Origin: Phycisphaerales bacterium | Lineage (GTDB): Bacteria; Planctomycetota; Phycisphaerae; Phycisphaerales; UBA1924 | DNA: 42,460 nucleotides | Assembly (NCBI GenBank): GCA_013360675.1 | Contig: JABWBB010000021.1 | Span: 1-42,460 of the forward strand | Direction of reading: 5' to 3' | Shown: positions 23,579-32,731 of the stretch, piece after piece | Position numbering within the stretch: position 1 is the first letter of the stretch | How the letters are laid out: each line of letters opens with the position of its first letter | The notes under the pieces: model-generated | What the model saw: only the letters and a program-made list of their open reading frames with translations | The model's database searches: none | What the model was told of the DNA's origin: nothing | Translations under genes and position numbers: made by a program

Positions 23579-25498
23579 ATGTGGCTGGTGCTGTCTTCGC
23601 TCGCGTGGCTCGCGGTGCTGGTTGCGCCGGTATTGTGCGCTCTCTGGGTTGCTCTCGCGCATCCTTCCCGATTTGACAGCCCCGCCGAGCGGGCCCTGCT
23701 CGCGCTCGTGCTCATGCCGCTGGTGCTGCTGGGCGAGTTGTTCCTCCTGACGCTCGTCCCGATCGAGCGTCCGCTGCGCGCGCTCCTGCCCGGGGCCCAC
23801 CTCATCGTGGTCGCGGGCTGCGTCGTCTACGTGTGGCGGCGGCGAATGAGCGCACGCCTCGAAATCGAGCGCGCGCGGCTGGCCGCCCTTGACGCCTGGC
23901 GCACCGCCGATCGACCCACCTGCTTGGCGTGGATCATTGCCGGGGCGGTGCTGGCGTTGACGCTCGCCTGGGGTGCGTGGAACGCGGGCGACGAGCACGA
24001 CGGCGCGATGTACCGGCTCGTCGTCGCCGCCCAGCCCTTTCAAGACGGAGTGCCCGGACGAATCCATTACCACCAGGACTTCGCCGATGCCTATCCACGG
24101 ACCGTCGAGTTGCTCTATTCGTGGACCATGCTCTGCCTTGGCAACAGCGTCGGCCTGCACATGGTGAACTGGCACGGCCTGGTCGTGCTCGGGCTTGCCA
24201 CGCACGTGCTCGCCCGGCGAGCGGGTCTTGACCGCGTCGCCTCGCTGCGCTGCGCGGCATTGGTCGTGTCGACACCTATGCCCGCTTACCTCACAGGCGT
24301 GCTCTACAACGATCTCGCCGCGTGCGCCCCAATGGTCGCCGGGGCGGCGTTCGCAGCGCCGCCGCGCGGCAGACCCTGGTCACGCCAAGACCTCTTCGCC
24401 TGTGCCACCGGGCTCATGATCGGCGCCTCCAGCAAACTCACCATCGCCGTGGCCGCCGGGCTCATCGGCCTGGTGCGCACCCTCGCGTGCATGGTGGGCG
24501 ATCGCCACTCGCGTTTGAACCCCGACCAGGCAGAGCCTCGGCGCGTCGGCCCGGCGGCGTGCCTCGCGATCCTCGGTCTGGCGGGTGCAATCGCGTTCAT
24601 CCCCTACCTGCGCAGTTGGTTTCTCTACTCATCGCCCGTCTGGCCCCTGCGCCTCACGGTTGGCCCCTTCCTGATCTTCGACGGCCCGCTGCTCTCCGAA
24701 TCGCTCATGATCACCGCCAAGGGCACGTGGGACCATCGCTGGTACACGGCGATCTACAAACTCTTCCAGACCACCTCGCAGGACGCCAACGGCTCATTCG
24801 GGCTGCTCTTTGCGATTGGCGTGGTGCCGTGCGCGCTGGTCTTTGCGGCGCGCACGCTCCGCCGACCAACCGTCGTCGGTCTGATTGTGGGGGTGCTCTT
24901 CTTCGGCGTGCTGGCCTCGCCCCCCTCGTCGAACCTGCGCTACAGCCTGGCGATGCTGCCCGCAGGGTACGTGATCCTGCACCTGGTCACGCGCACCTGG
25001 CGGGCTCGCGCCGGGCCACTGCTTCTCTCGTGGGTCTTTGGCGCGCTGCTCTTCGTCAACGCGGTGGATTACGCCCGCGCGGTCGTGCGCGAGGCGGTGG
25101 TCCAGTTCCGCTGGGGCGTGTCGATCACCGACCCCGCGCGAAACCGCCGCTGGTACGAACAGTTTCAGTGGCTGCACACGGGCATCGACCCGCGCGTGCA
25201 CGCGCACGTGCACGCCCATGTGCGACCGGGCGAACGCCTCGCCTACGCCGTCGTCACGCTGGGCGGCTTTCTGTATGACCCCTTCTACACCTACGCGATC
25301 GAGTACCGCCCGCTCGAGGCGCCGCTCACTGCGAAGGCCTGGCGCGAGGCGCTTCACGCCCAAGGATTCGTCGCGGCCCTGGTCCACCGCGACTCGCTCG
25401 AGGATCTGGCCCTGCGCGAGGATGCGTCCTGGGAACGGGTCTATCACCAGACCGACACCGCCGGGTTCCGTCCGGCCCGGATCTATCGCCGGCGCTGA
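23579..25498 (+). CDS. GT-C-type membrane glycosyltransferase-like protein
   Basis: A 639-aa polytopic membrane protein with roughly ten to twelve hydrophobic segments, starting MWLVLSSLAWLAVLVAPVLCALWVALA. The first large extracytoplasmic loop has NAGDEHDGAMYRLVVAAQP and HYHQDFADAYPRTVELLY. An Asp/Glu pair in the first loop followed by further helices is the layout of GT-C lipid-sugar-dependent transferases (ArnT, PMT and GT39/GT83 relatives), which modify lipids or proteins in the periplasm. A soluble C-terminal domain of ~110 residues follows (GERLAYAVVTLGGFLYDPFYTYAIEYRPLE). The exact family was not recognised, so the substrate is unknown. No clear ribosome site precedes the ATG. It lies 75 bases after the fibre-like gene on the same strand; glycosylation of that protein is possible but unsupported. 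Confidence 0.6.
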   Translation: MWLVLSSLAWLAVLVAPVLCALWVALAHPSRFDSPAERALLALVLMPLVLLGELFLLTLVPIERPLRALLPGAHLIVVAGCVVYVWRRRMSARLEIERARLAALDAWRTADRPTCLAWIIAGAVLALTLAWGAWNAGDEHDGAMYRLVVAAQPFQDGVPGRIHYHQDFADAYPRTVELLYSWTMLCLGNSVGLHMVNWHGLVVLGLATHVLARRAGLDRVASLRCAALVVSTPMPAYLTGVLYNDLAACAPMVAGAAFAAPPRGRPWSRQDLFACATGLMIGASSKLTIAVAAGLIGLVRTLACMVGDRHSRLNPDQAEPRRVGPAACLAILGLAGAIAFIPYLRSWFLYSSPVWPLRLTVGPFLIFDGPLLSESLMITAKGTWDHRWYTAIYKLFQTTSQDANGSFGLLFAIGVVPCALVFAARTLRRPTVVGLIVGVLFFGVLASPPSSNLRYSLAMLPAGYVILHLVTRTWRARAGPLLLSWVFGALLFVNAVDYARAVVREAVVQFRWGVSITDPARNRRWYEQFQWLHTGIDPRVHAHVHAHVRPGERLAYAVVTLGGFLYDPFYTYAIEYRPLEAPLTAKAWREALHAQGFVAALVHRDSLEDLALREDASWERVYHQTDTAGFRPARIYRRR

Positions 25499-25615
25499 GC
25501 CATACGACTTGCCCGCGCCAAGACGCCGCCGCTGTCCAGAATGGGCAGCGCACCGCGACCACACGACCCGTCCGCCGGGCCGTAATCATCTCACTCTCAA
25601 CGTCTTACAAGAAAG

Positions 25616-25686
25616 TTGGGGTACTAGGATTTGAACCTAGACTAACTGAGTCAGAGTCAGTCGTGCTACCGTTACACCATACCCCA
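25616..25686 (-). tRNA. tRNA-Gln (CTG anticodon)
   Basis: On the minus strand a full cloverleaf folds: acceptor TGGGGTA/TACCCCA, D stem GTGT/GCAC, anticodon stem ACTGA/TCAGT with loop CTCTGAC (anticodon CTG), and T arm CTAGG-TTCAAAT-CCTAG. The U1-A72 start and TGGGGTA acceptor are typical of tRNA-Gln. The discriminator is A, and the 3' CCA is not encoded. Confidence 0.95.
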
Positions 25687-25849
25687 GTCGAGGGTGTCTT
25701 CGAAACGAACCACATCCACCCACTGGCGGTGGACGCCTAACCCTAGGCACGCACCCGCCCGGCGGCACGCCGCCCCTCTTCCCAACCCACCGACGCAACC
25801 TTTGATTTCGGATATTCTCACCCGCCTTCATCCCGGGGAGGCATTGGAA

Positions 25850-25870
25850 CCCCGTTGCGGCGCAACGGGG
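25850..25870. promoter_or_regulatory. Perfect palindrome upstream of the HtrA gene
   Basis: CCCCGTTGC (25850-25858) and GCAACGGGG (25862-25870) are perfect 9-bp arms around a 3-base centre. It lies 105 bases before the HtrA start in a 289-base spacer that is otherwise without recognised features. No T tract follows on either strand, so it is more likely an operator or leader hairpin than a terminator. Confidence 0.4.
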
Positions 25871-25975
25871 CAAACCCGGGGATCACCCGACGCGACCCTC
25901 CCGCATCTGGCCGGTATGCCGTGAACTTGTTCGTATCGCTCGCGTCTGCACGCATCACATATTTCGGAGCACCGC

Positions 25976-28069
25976 ATGGCCACGCCCCGCCGTTTTTCTT
26001 CGGCATTGCTGATCGCGCTCCTGGCTGGCTCGATCGCTGGCTGTCAAACACAGCCGCGCGAGACGGCCCAACTCTCGCCCGCGATCGCCGAGGCGCGCGA
26101 CAGCGTCTTCCCCGCGCTCGTCAACATCCAGGCCATCACCGTCGAGTACTGGTCGGGCAAGGAGACCAAGGGTGGGTCCGTGGGATCGGGCACAATCATC
26201 TCGCCCGAGGGCCTGGTCCTGACCAACCAGCACGTGGTCGACAACGGCCGCTCGTTCCGCGTCACCCTCGCCGACAAGCAGGAAGTGCCCGCGACCCTCG
26301 TGGGCGAAGACCCGCTCACCGACCTCGCCGTGCTGCGGATCGACCTCTCGCAGGTCAAGCCCGGCACGAACCTCCACGTCGCCACGCTGGGCGATTCGCA
26401 CGCGCTGCGCATCGGCGACACCGTGCTCGCCATGGGCTCGCCCTTCGCGCTGTCGCGCTCGGTCACGCTGGGCATCGTCTCCAACACCGAACGCGTCTTC
26501 AGCAGTTCCACCGGCGACGATCTGGGCGACCAGGAGTTTGATTTCGAGACCGCCTCCGACATCTTCACCCGGTGGATCCAGCACGACGCGCTCATCAACC
26601 CGGGCAACTCCGGCGGGCCGCTCGTCAATCTCCGCGGCGAGGTCATCGGCGTCAACACACGCGGCGGGTCGGCCATGGGCTTCGCCGTCCCCGCCGATCT
26701 CGCCCGCGATGTCGCCCGTCAACTCATCGAGAACGGCAGCGTCACCCGCTCGACCATCGGCGTCGCCATCAAGAGCATCAAGCGTTCGGGCTACAGCCAG
26801 GGCGTGCTGATCAACAGCGTGGACAAGGACGGGCCCGCCGCCAAGGCCGGGCTCGCCGCGGGCGATGTCCTGCTCTCGCTGGGCGGGGTTCCGGTCAACG
26901 CGCACTTCGCCGAGGAGATCCCCCTCGTCGCCCGCGCCATCGCCGACCTGCCCGTCGGGTCGAGCGTCGGCGTCACCTATCGCACCAAAGACGACGCGAA
27001 CCCACGCTCCGCGACGATCGTCACCGAGCGTCTGATGCGCGACAAGGGAAAGGAAACGGGCCTGCGCCTCTGGGGCTTTGCCGCCCGCGAGATCACCGAT
27101 CGCCTCGCCCGTGCTCGGCGCCTTGATTCCAGCGCGGGCGCGTTCGTCCTGGGCGTCCGCTCGGGCGGCCCCGCGCAGCTCGCCGAGCCCCCCATCCAGC
27201 CCGGCGACATCATCAAGAAGATCAACACCACGCCGGTCAACACGCTCGACGACCTCGTGGGGGCGTACCAGACTATCGCCGCGATGGACCCGCTCCCCGA
27301 TTGGATCGTCGTCGAGTTCGATCGCTCGGGCAAGAGCCAGCTCACGCTCATCAAGCCCAAGCCCGACAAGCCCGACGACCCGCCCCGCGAGGTGCCCAAG
27401 CCCTGGATCGGCGTCGCCACACAGCCGGTGCTGCGCGACCTCGCCCGCGAGATGGGCCTGGGCAACCAGACGGGCTTCCGCGTCACGCGCGTCTACCCCG
27501 GCACCTACGCCGCCCGCGACGGACTCAAGGTCGGCGATGTCATCGTCGCCCTCAACAACGACGCGCTCTCGCCCCGCGGCATGCAGGATTCGGGCCTCTT
27601 CCAGCGGCGCGTGCGCCAGCTCACCCTGGGTCAGTCTGCCACCCTGCGCGTCCTGCGCGAAGGAACGCCCCAGGATCTCACCCTCGAACTCGAACGCACC
27701 CGCATCGGCCCCGAAGAGGCTCTGCGCGACCGCAACAGTGATTTCGACCTCACCGTCCGCGAACTCACCTTCTTCGACCGCGACGACAACCGCTGGGAAG
27801 AAAGCACCAGCGGCGTCATGGTCGTCGTCGCCGATCAGGCCGGCTGGGCCTCGATGGCCGGCCTCTACCCGGGCGACCTCATCCAGCGCATCAACGACAC
27901 CCCCATCACCGATCTGCCCACCTACCGCGCCGCGATGGAACTGATCGCCGACCAGCAGCCCGAGCGCGTCACCTTCGTCGTGCTCCGCGGCGGTCGCACC
28001 CAGTTCAAGTTTGCCGAGCCCGAATGGAAGCCCACTACCAACGCCGCCCCCACGCCACCAAGCCCTTGA
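25976..28069 (+). CDS. HtrA/DegP-type lipoprotein serine protease with four PDZ domains
   Basis: A 697-aa exported quality-control protease. A lipoprotein signal with lipobox IAGC puts the acylated Cys at 23, so the protein should be membrane-tethered outside the cytoplasm. The trypsin-like domain has the full triad: His86 in TNQHVVD, Asp116 in DPLTDLAVLRID and Ser212 in NPGNSGGPL. Four PDZ-like domains follow, recognisable from the repeated GLxxGDxI/V phrases: ~250-335 (GLAAGDVLLSLGG), ~350-450 (IQPGDIIKKINTTPV), ~470-570 (GLKVGDVIVALNN) and ~600-690 (GLYPGDLIQRINDTPI). Most HtrA proteins have one or two PDZ domains, so four is an extended form. The gene is followed 79 bases later by an inactive paralogue. 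No clear ribosome site precedes the ATG. Confidence 0.93.
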   Translation: MATPRRFSSALLIALLAGSIAGCQTQPRETAQLSPAIAEARDSVFPALVNIQAITVEYWSGKETKGGSVGSGTIISPEGLVLTNQHVVDNGRSFRVTLADKQEVPATLVGEDPLTDLAVLRIDLSQVKPGTNLHVATLGDSHALRIGDTVLAMGSPFALSRSVTLGIVSNTERVFSSSTGDDLGDQEFDFETASDIFTRWIQHDALINPGNSGGPLVNLRGEVIGVNTRGGSAMGFAVPADLARDVARQLIENGSVTRSTIGVAIKSIKRSGYSQGVLINSVDKDGPAAKAGLAAGDVLLSLGGVPVNAHFAEEIPLVARAIADLPVGSSVGVTYRTKDDANPRSATIVTERLMRDKGKETGLRLWGFAAREITDRLARARRLDSSAGAFVLGVRSGGPAQLAEPPIQPGDIIKKINTTPVNTLDDLVGAYQTIAAMDPLPDWIVVEFDRSGKSQLTLIKPKPDKPDDPPREVPKPWIGVATQPVLRDLAREMGLGNQTGFRVTRVYPGTYAARDGLKVGDVIVALNNDALSPRGMQDSGLFQRRVRQLTLGQSATLRVLREGTPQDLTLELERTRIGPEEALRDRNSDFDLTVRELTFFDRDDNRWEESTSGVMVVVADQAGWASMAGLYPGDLIQRINDTPITDLPTYRAAMELIADQQPERVTFVVLRGGRTQFKFAEPEWKPTTNAAPTPPSP

Positions 28070-28148
28070 ACACCGGGCGCTCTGGCCCCGTACCTGTCAT
28101 TCGTCACGTCATTCATCTCGTCCACACGCACCAATCTCGGAGCCATTG

Positions 28149-29030
28149 ATGAAACTGTTCTCTGCCGCCGTGCTCGCTCTTGCCGCGGGCCTCGCCAACG
28201 CCGCCCCCCTGCCCGAAGCCTCGCCCCGCAGCGAAGCGGCTCTTACACAGCCCGCCGGGCGCGATCCCGCCTACCAGTCGCTGATGGACAAGGTCGGCCC
28301 AGCCCTCGTCACCATCAAGTTCGTCCTCAAGATGGAGGGCGGCGGGCCCTTCGGCGGCGACCAGGAAATGGAGGCCATGGGCGTCCTCATCGAGGCCGAC
28401 GGGCTCATCCTCGTCTCGTCGATGGAGATGGGCGGCTTCCTCGCCCGCATGGGCATGCAGGCCACCCCCAGCGACATCAAGGTCCTCGTCGGCGACGACA
28501 CCGAGGGCGTCAAAGCCAAGCTCATCTCGCGCGACACCGAACTCGACCAGGCTTGGGTCAAGGTCGAGACCGCGCCCAACGACCCCTACCCGATCGTCGA
28601 TCTCTCCAGCACCGCCTCGCCCGCTCTGGGCGATCCCCTCTACGCCGTGTCGCGCATGGGCAAGTTCATGGACCGTGCGCCGATCATCATCGAGGGCAAA
28701 CTCGCCGGCGTGGCGAGCAAACCCCGTCATCTGCTCCTGGGAGGGATGACCTTCGCCGGCCAGGTCGGCCGCCCCGTCTTTGACGGCGCGGGCAAGTTCG
28801 TGGGCATCGTCACCATGATGATGCCCGACGAAGACGAGTCGGACATGTCGGGCGGGATGTTCGGCTCGATGCGCGACATGTTCGCGGGCGTCATCCTCCC
28901 CGCCGCCGAAGTGGCCAACGCCACCCGGCGCGCCAAGGAACACGCGGCGAACCCCGCCGCCGCCCCCACGCCCGCCGATGCGGCCCCCGCCGAACCCGCC
29001 GCGGATCCTATGGGCGACGAGCCCAAGTAG
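28149..29030 (+). CDS. Secreted HtrA-like pseudoprotease
   Basis: The start at 28149 is preceded by GGAG and gives a signal peptide (MKLFSAAVLALAAGLANA); upstream in-frame codons overlap the HtrA gene. The 293-aa product follows the trypsin-like layout of its neighbour but lacks the catalytic residues. The His position (TNQHVV in the active protein) reads VSSMEMG, with Met92 or Glu93 in its place. Asp133 remains in RDTELDQAW. The serine loop GNSGGP reads GQVGRPVFD, with Val206 at the nucleophile position. No PDZ domain is present, and the C-terminus is a flexible Ala/Pro-rich tail. It is probably a regulatory or scaffold subunit for the protease upstream, as seen in other pseudoenzyme pairs; that partnership is inferred only from position. 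A strong terminator follows. Confidence 0.7.
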   Translation: MKLFSAAVLALAAGLANAAPLPEASPRSEAALTQPAGRDPAYQSLMDKVGPALVTIKFVLKMEGGGPFGGDQEMEAMGVLIEADGLILVSSMEMGGFLARMGMQATPSDIKVLVGDDTEGVKAKLISRDTELDQAWVKVETAPNDPYPIVDLSSTASPALGDPLYAVSRMGKFMDRAPIIIEGKLAGVASKPRHLLLGGMTFAGQVGRPVFDGAGKFVGIVTMMMPDEDESDMSGGMFGSMRDMFAGVILPAAEVANATRRAKEHAANPAAAPTPADAAPAEPAADPMGDEPK

Positions 29031-29066
29031 GACTGACACCCGGCAGCGCGACATTGGCATCACATG

Positions 29067-29097
29067 AAAAACGCCGCCCATACAGGCGGCGTTTTTT
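29067..29097. terminator. Bidirectional Rho-independent terminator
   Basis: AAAA-ACGCCGCC (29067-29078) pairs with GGCGGCGT-TTTT (29085-29096) around a 6-base loop, with a T run after it on the plus strand and a shorter one on the minus strand. It lies between the converging pseudoprotease (stop 29030) and metal ATPase (stop 29122) genes and probably serves both. Confidence 0.92.
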
Positions 29098-29121
29098 ATT
29101 TGAGTGAGATCGCCGCGATCA

Positions 29122-31206
29122 TCACGCCGGCTGTGCACCCAGCCCGCGCACGCTCGCCGCACGCCGCTTGGGCGCGTGCTCCTCGGTCTTCTCGGCGCCC
29201 ACGAAGTCTTCGCCGAAGCGGAACAGGCGGAAGCTGTTGCCCAGCACGAAGACGTCGCCCACGAAGTGGTAGAACGCCGCCAGCGGCAGGGCCATCGCCC
29301 CCACGTGCGACGTGCCCGTCACCGCCAGGATCAGCCCCAGGATCGCGATCACGATCGATGCGGCGATGTTCTGCGCCACGATCGCCCGCGTGCGGCGCGA
29401 CAGCTCGATCAGGAACGGGATCCGCGACAACTCGTCGTTCATCAGCGCGATGCCCGCGCTGTTGGCCGCGATATCCGACCCCGACAGCCCCATCGCCACG
29501 CCCACGTCCGCCGCGGCGAGCGACGGCCCGTCGTTGATCCCGTCGCCCACCATCAGCGTGCGATACCCGCTGGCGACCATGCCCTTGATCTGCTCGTGCT
29601 TCTCCTCGGGCAGGCACTCGGCCTCGATCGCGTCGACGCCCACCGCCGCCCCCACGCGCTTGGCCACGCTCAGGCGGTCGCCCGTGAAGATCGCGATGTG
29701 CCGCACACCCAGGTCGCGCAGGCGCTGGATCACCCCGCGGGTGTTCGAACGCACGGTGTCTTCCAGGCCCACGGCCCCCAGGTACCGCCCGCCGCGCACC
29801 ACGTGCACGCCCGACATGCCCTCGATGCGCTGCTCGACCTGCTCGAGTTCGCCCTTGATCTGGGGGAACATCTCGAGGAGCCAGCTGGCCCGCCCGACGT
29901 GGATGTCGCCATTGGGCGTGGTCGCGCGCACGCCGCGCCCGTGGATCTCCTCGAACGCGCTCGCCCCCTCGGTGCTGATCTTGGCCGTGCGCGCCGTCGC
30001 AATGATCGACTGCGCCAGCGGGTGGTTGCTCTGCGATTCGCCCACCGCGGCGGCGGTCAGCAGCTCGGCCCCCTCCACCCCGTTCGCCGGGGCGAGCTTC
30101 GTCACCTGGAACCGCCCGGTCGTGATCGTGCCCGTCTTGTCGAAGACCACCGCCGTCACGTTGCCCGCGGCTTCGAGGTAGGCCGGCTGCTTGATCATGA
30201 TGCCCAGGCGAGCCGCCGCCGCGAACGCCGCCAGCATCGCGCTGGGGCTGGCCAGGAGCAGCGCCGAGGGGCAGGCCACGACCAGAACCGTCACCGCCGC
30301 GCTCATGGCGTTGTCGCGCACGTTCTCATCGGCGGACTTGGACATGACGAACCACGTCACCGCCGCCACGCTCAGCACCACCGGCACGAAGAACCGCGCC
30401 ACCTGCTCGATGAGCAGCTGCTTGGGCGTGCGGCTCTGCTCGGCCTCGCGGATGAGCTGCGTCACCTTGCCGATGGTGGTGTCCGCGCCCACCTGCGTCA
30501 CGGTGATCTCGATCGCGCCCGTCAGGTTGGTCGTGCCCGCATACACCGGGTCGCCCATCGCGACCTCCGCCGGGGCCGATTCACCCGTCAGCGAGGCCTG
30601 GTTGATCGTCGATCGCCCCTGCGTCACCTTGCCGTCGACGGGCAGATTCTCGCCCGCTCGTACGCGCACCACGTCGCCCACGCGCACGCTCGCCAGTGCC
30701 ACCTGCTGCTCGACCCCTTCGCGCAGCACCCGCGCCACGTTGGGCGTCAGGCGGACGAGTTGCTGGATCGCCGTCTCGGCGCCCGACGCCGTCCGGCGCA
30801 CGATCTGCCCGAAGATCACCAGGATGAACGCGAGCCACCCGGCGGTGATGTACGCCTGCGTCGCGATCGCCGCGATGATCGCCAGCGCCGCCAGCGACGA
30901 GCTCGACACCCGCCCCGTCTTGAGTTCCGTCAGCGCCGCCCCGAAGAGCGGAATCCCCAGCAGGATCGACCCGATCACCGCCGGCAGGATCGACACGGCC
31001 TGGGGCATGTCGGTGAAGTACGTCACCGTCGAGGCCAGCACCAGCACCCCGCCCACCAGCGTGAACAGGATGTACCGCTCGATCTCCACCTCGTGGTGGG
31101 TGCAGCAGGCCATCGCCTCTTCGTTCTGCGTGCCCAGGTTCGCCGCCGCCCCCAGATGAGCGTGGGCGTGACCCTGGTGACCGTGATGAGCGTGATCGTG
31201 CGCCAT
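29122..31206 (-). CDS. P1B-type heavy-metal-transporting ATPase with His-rich N-terminus
   Basis: A 694-aa transition-metal pump starting at 31206, where the product opens MAHDHAHHGHQGHAHAH, a His-rich metal-binding tail with CC at 34-35 in place of a classical HMA domain; the frame is open to 31254. Visible ATPase landmarks are the actuator TGES at 207-210, the phosphorylation motif DKTGTITTG with Asp356, GDRLSVAKR and the hinge MVGDGINDGPSLA. The transmembrane metal motif is CPS at 312-314 (VVACPSALLLASP) rather than the common CPC, CPH or SPC. This residue set controls selectivity, so the substrate (Zn, Co, Cu, Fe or Ni) is uncertain. Members export metal ions from the cytoplasm using ATP. 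It diverges from gpsA over a 195-base spacer in which no metal-regulator site was recognised. Confidence 0.9.
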   Translation of the reverse strand: MAHDHAHHGHQGHAHAHLGAAANLGTQNEEAMACCTHHEVEIERYILFTLVGGVLVLASTVTYFTDMPQAVSILPAVIGSILLGIPLFGAALTELKTGRVSSSSLAALAIIAAIATQAYITAGWLAFILVIFGQIVRRTASGAETAIQQLVRLTPNVARVLREGVEQQVALASVRVGDVVRVRAGENLPVDGKVTQGRSTINQASLTGESAPAEVAMGDPVYAGTTNLTGAIEITVTQVGADTTIGKVTQLIREAEQSRTPKQLLIEQVARFFVPVVLSVAAVTWFVMSKSADENVRDNAMSAAVTVLVVACPSALLLASPSAMLAAFAAAARLGIMIKQPAYLEAAGNVTAVVFDKTGTITTGRFQVTKLAPANGVEGAELLTAAAVGESQSNHPLAQSIIATARTAKISTEGASAFEEIHGRGVRATTPNGDIHVGRASWLLEMFPQIKGELEQVEQRIEGMSGVHVVRGGRYLGAVGLEDTVRSNTRGVIQRLRDLGVRHIAIFTGDRLSVAKRVGAAVGVDAIEAECLPEEKHEQIKGMVASGYRTLMVGDGINDGPSLAAADVGVAMGLSGSDIAANSAGIALMNDELSRIPFLIELSRRTRAIVAQNIAASIVIAILGLILAVTGTSHVGAMALPLAAFYHFVGDVFVLGNSFRLFRFGEDFVGAEKTEEHAPKRRAASVRGLGAQPA

Positions 31207-31401
31207 GGAATCCCCGTTGTGCGATCCATACCGAAGGCGCGTGCTCGACCGCACACGCCGCCATTCATCCGCCCGGGGCCATCGACCCCGTGGTTCACCC
31301 CGCCCGGCGGGGCTGATAGCCTAGACGATCCGCCCCACCCGCGGCAGACCCGAGCGGCCGGTACGATACGACCCCAACCCCCCGCCAGTTCTTCCCGCCC
31401 C

Positions 31402-32499
31402 ATGCCCAATCGCCCCCGCCAACGCCCCGACGACGCCCGACCCGTGGTCACCATTCTCGGTGTGGGCCAGATGGGTCTGGTCTGCGCGGGAATCCTCTGC
31501 TCGCCCGAAGGCGCTCGCGAGCCCGGGGGAACCCCCTCACGACCCGTCCGCGTGCGCATGTGGGGGCACACCACCGATGAGGCGGGCGAACTCACCCAGA
31601 CCCGGCGAAGCCCCCGCCTCGAGGGGTTCACCCTCCCCCCCGAGGTCAATGTCACCTACCGCGACGACGTCGCCCTCGCCGATGCCTCGCTCATCGTCTC
31701 GGCGATCCCCGTCCAGTTCACCCGCGCCACGTGGATGCGCCTGGCACCCCACGTCCCCCCCGGCGTGGGCGTGGTCAGCGTCGCCAAGGGGATCGAGAAC
31801 ACCACGCTCCTCCGCCCCACGCAGATCATCGCCGACGCCCTGCGCAAGGCCGGGCGCGACGACCCCGATTCAGCCCCGCGCCGCCTCGCCTGCCTCTCGG
31901 GCCCGACCATCGCCGCCGAACTGGCCCGGTGCCTCCCCGCCGCCATGATCGCGGCGGGCGACGACCCCGCCTTCGTCCGCGTGGTGCAATCGCTCTTTGG
32001 CACTTCATGGCTGCGGATCTATACCAACAGCGACCTGCTGGGGGTCGAACTCGCCGGCGCGGTCAAGAACATCATCGCCATCGCCGCGGGCGTGATCGAC
32101 GGCTTGCAGGCCGGCAACAACGCCAAGAGCGCGCTCCTGGCCCGGGGGCTCGCCGAGATCGCCCGTCTGGGCGCGGCGATGGGCGCCAGCCCCGAGACCT
32201 TCTTCGGCGTCGCGGGCGTGGGCGACCTGGCCACCAGTTGCTTCAGCCCCGAGGGTCGCAACCGCTCCTGCGGCGAGGCCCTGGGCCGCGGGCAGAAACT
32301 CGACGAACACCTGGCTTCGATCCCTTTCGTCGTCGAGGGCGTCGCCACCACGCGCAGCGTGGTCGAACTGGCGCGCAAGTTCCGCGTCGATATGCCCATC
32401 ACCCAGGCCGTCCACGCGATCCTGTTCGAGGGCCTCGACCCCATCGAGGCCATCGGCCAACTCATGGCCCGCGAACAGAAGCCCGAACGGGTGGGGTAG
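31402..32499 (+). CDS. gpsA: Glycerol-3-phosphate dehydrogenase [NAD(P)+]
   Basis: A 365-aa cytoplasmic enzyme reducing dihydroxyacetone phosphate to sn-glycerol 3-phosphate, the backbone of phospholipids. The start at 31402 places the Rossmann motif ILGVGQMG at residues 18-25. Other landmarks are VSAIPVQFTR, VSVAKGIEN, the catalytic-Lys region VELAGAVKNIIAIAAG, GLQAGNNAKSALLARGL, GVAGVGDLATSCFSPEGRNR and the C-terminal EGVATTRSVVELAR. The length is slightly above the usual ~330-340 because of a short N-terminal extension and an Arg/Pro insert near 35-50. The frame stays open far upstream, antisense to the metal ATPase, but the homologous part begins here. No clear terminator follows before the REP repeat at 32659. 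Confidence 0.94.
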   Translation: MPNRPRQRPDDARPVVTILGVGQMGLVCAGILCSPEGAREPGGTPSRPVRVRMWGHTTDEAGELTQTRRSPRLEGFTLPPEVNVTYRDDVALADASLIVSAIPVQFTRATWMRLAPHVPPGVGVVSVAKGIENTTLLRPTQIIADALRKAGRDDPDSAPRRLACLSGPTIAAELARCLPAAMIAAGDDPAFVRVVQSLFGTSWLRIYTNSDLLGVELAGAVKNIIAIAAGVIDGLQAGNNAKSALLARGLAEIARLGAAMGASPETFFGVAGVGDLATSCFSPEGRNRSCGEALGRGQKLDEHLASIPFVVEGVATTRSVVELARKFRVDMPITQAVHAILFEGLDPIEAIGQLMAREQKPERVG

Positions 32500-32658
32500 A
32501 TCGGGTTTCGACACGAACCCCTGCGCACTTGCCCCACGACAACGATCAAGTGCATGAGATCGTCGAGGCTGATCTCACCTCTGGCCTTGACCAACCCCTC
32601 TTCGCTGAGTGCTCTTCTCTTCGTGCTTTTCTTTGCGTTCTCTATTCTGTGTTCTCTA

Positions 32659-32695
32659 AATCTGTGTGCCACTGGCAAGTCTGCTTGCCAGTGTC
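32659..32695 (+). repeat. REP-like palindromic repeat, left copy
   Basis: The core ACTGGCAAG, a 4-base loop (TCTG) and CTTGCCAGT form a 9-bp hairpin. With its AATCTGTGTGCC flank the 37-base unit matches the right copy in inverted orientation at 36 of 37 positions. Confidence 0.85.
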
Positions 32696-32731
32696 TTCAC
32701 CCAGTCAACCGTGCTCTGTTAGACTTGCCGT

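Noticed and set aside
29104..31401. Long plus-strand open frame running into gpsA
   Set aside because: It lies antisense to the clear metal ATPase gene, has His/Arg-rich shadow composition and no family motif. The gpsA homology starts at 31402.
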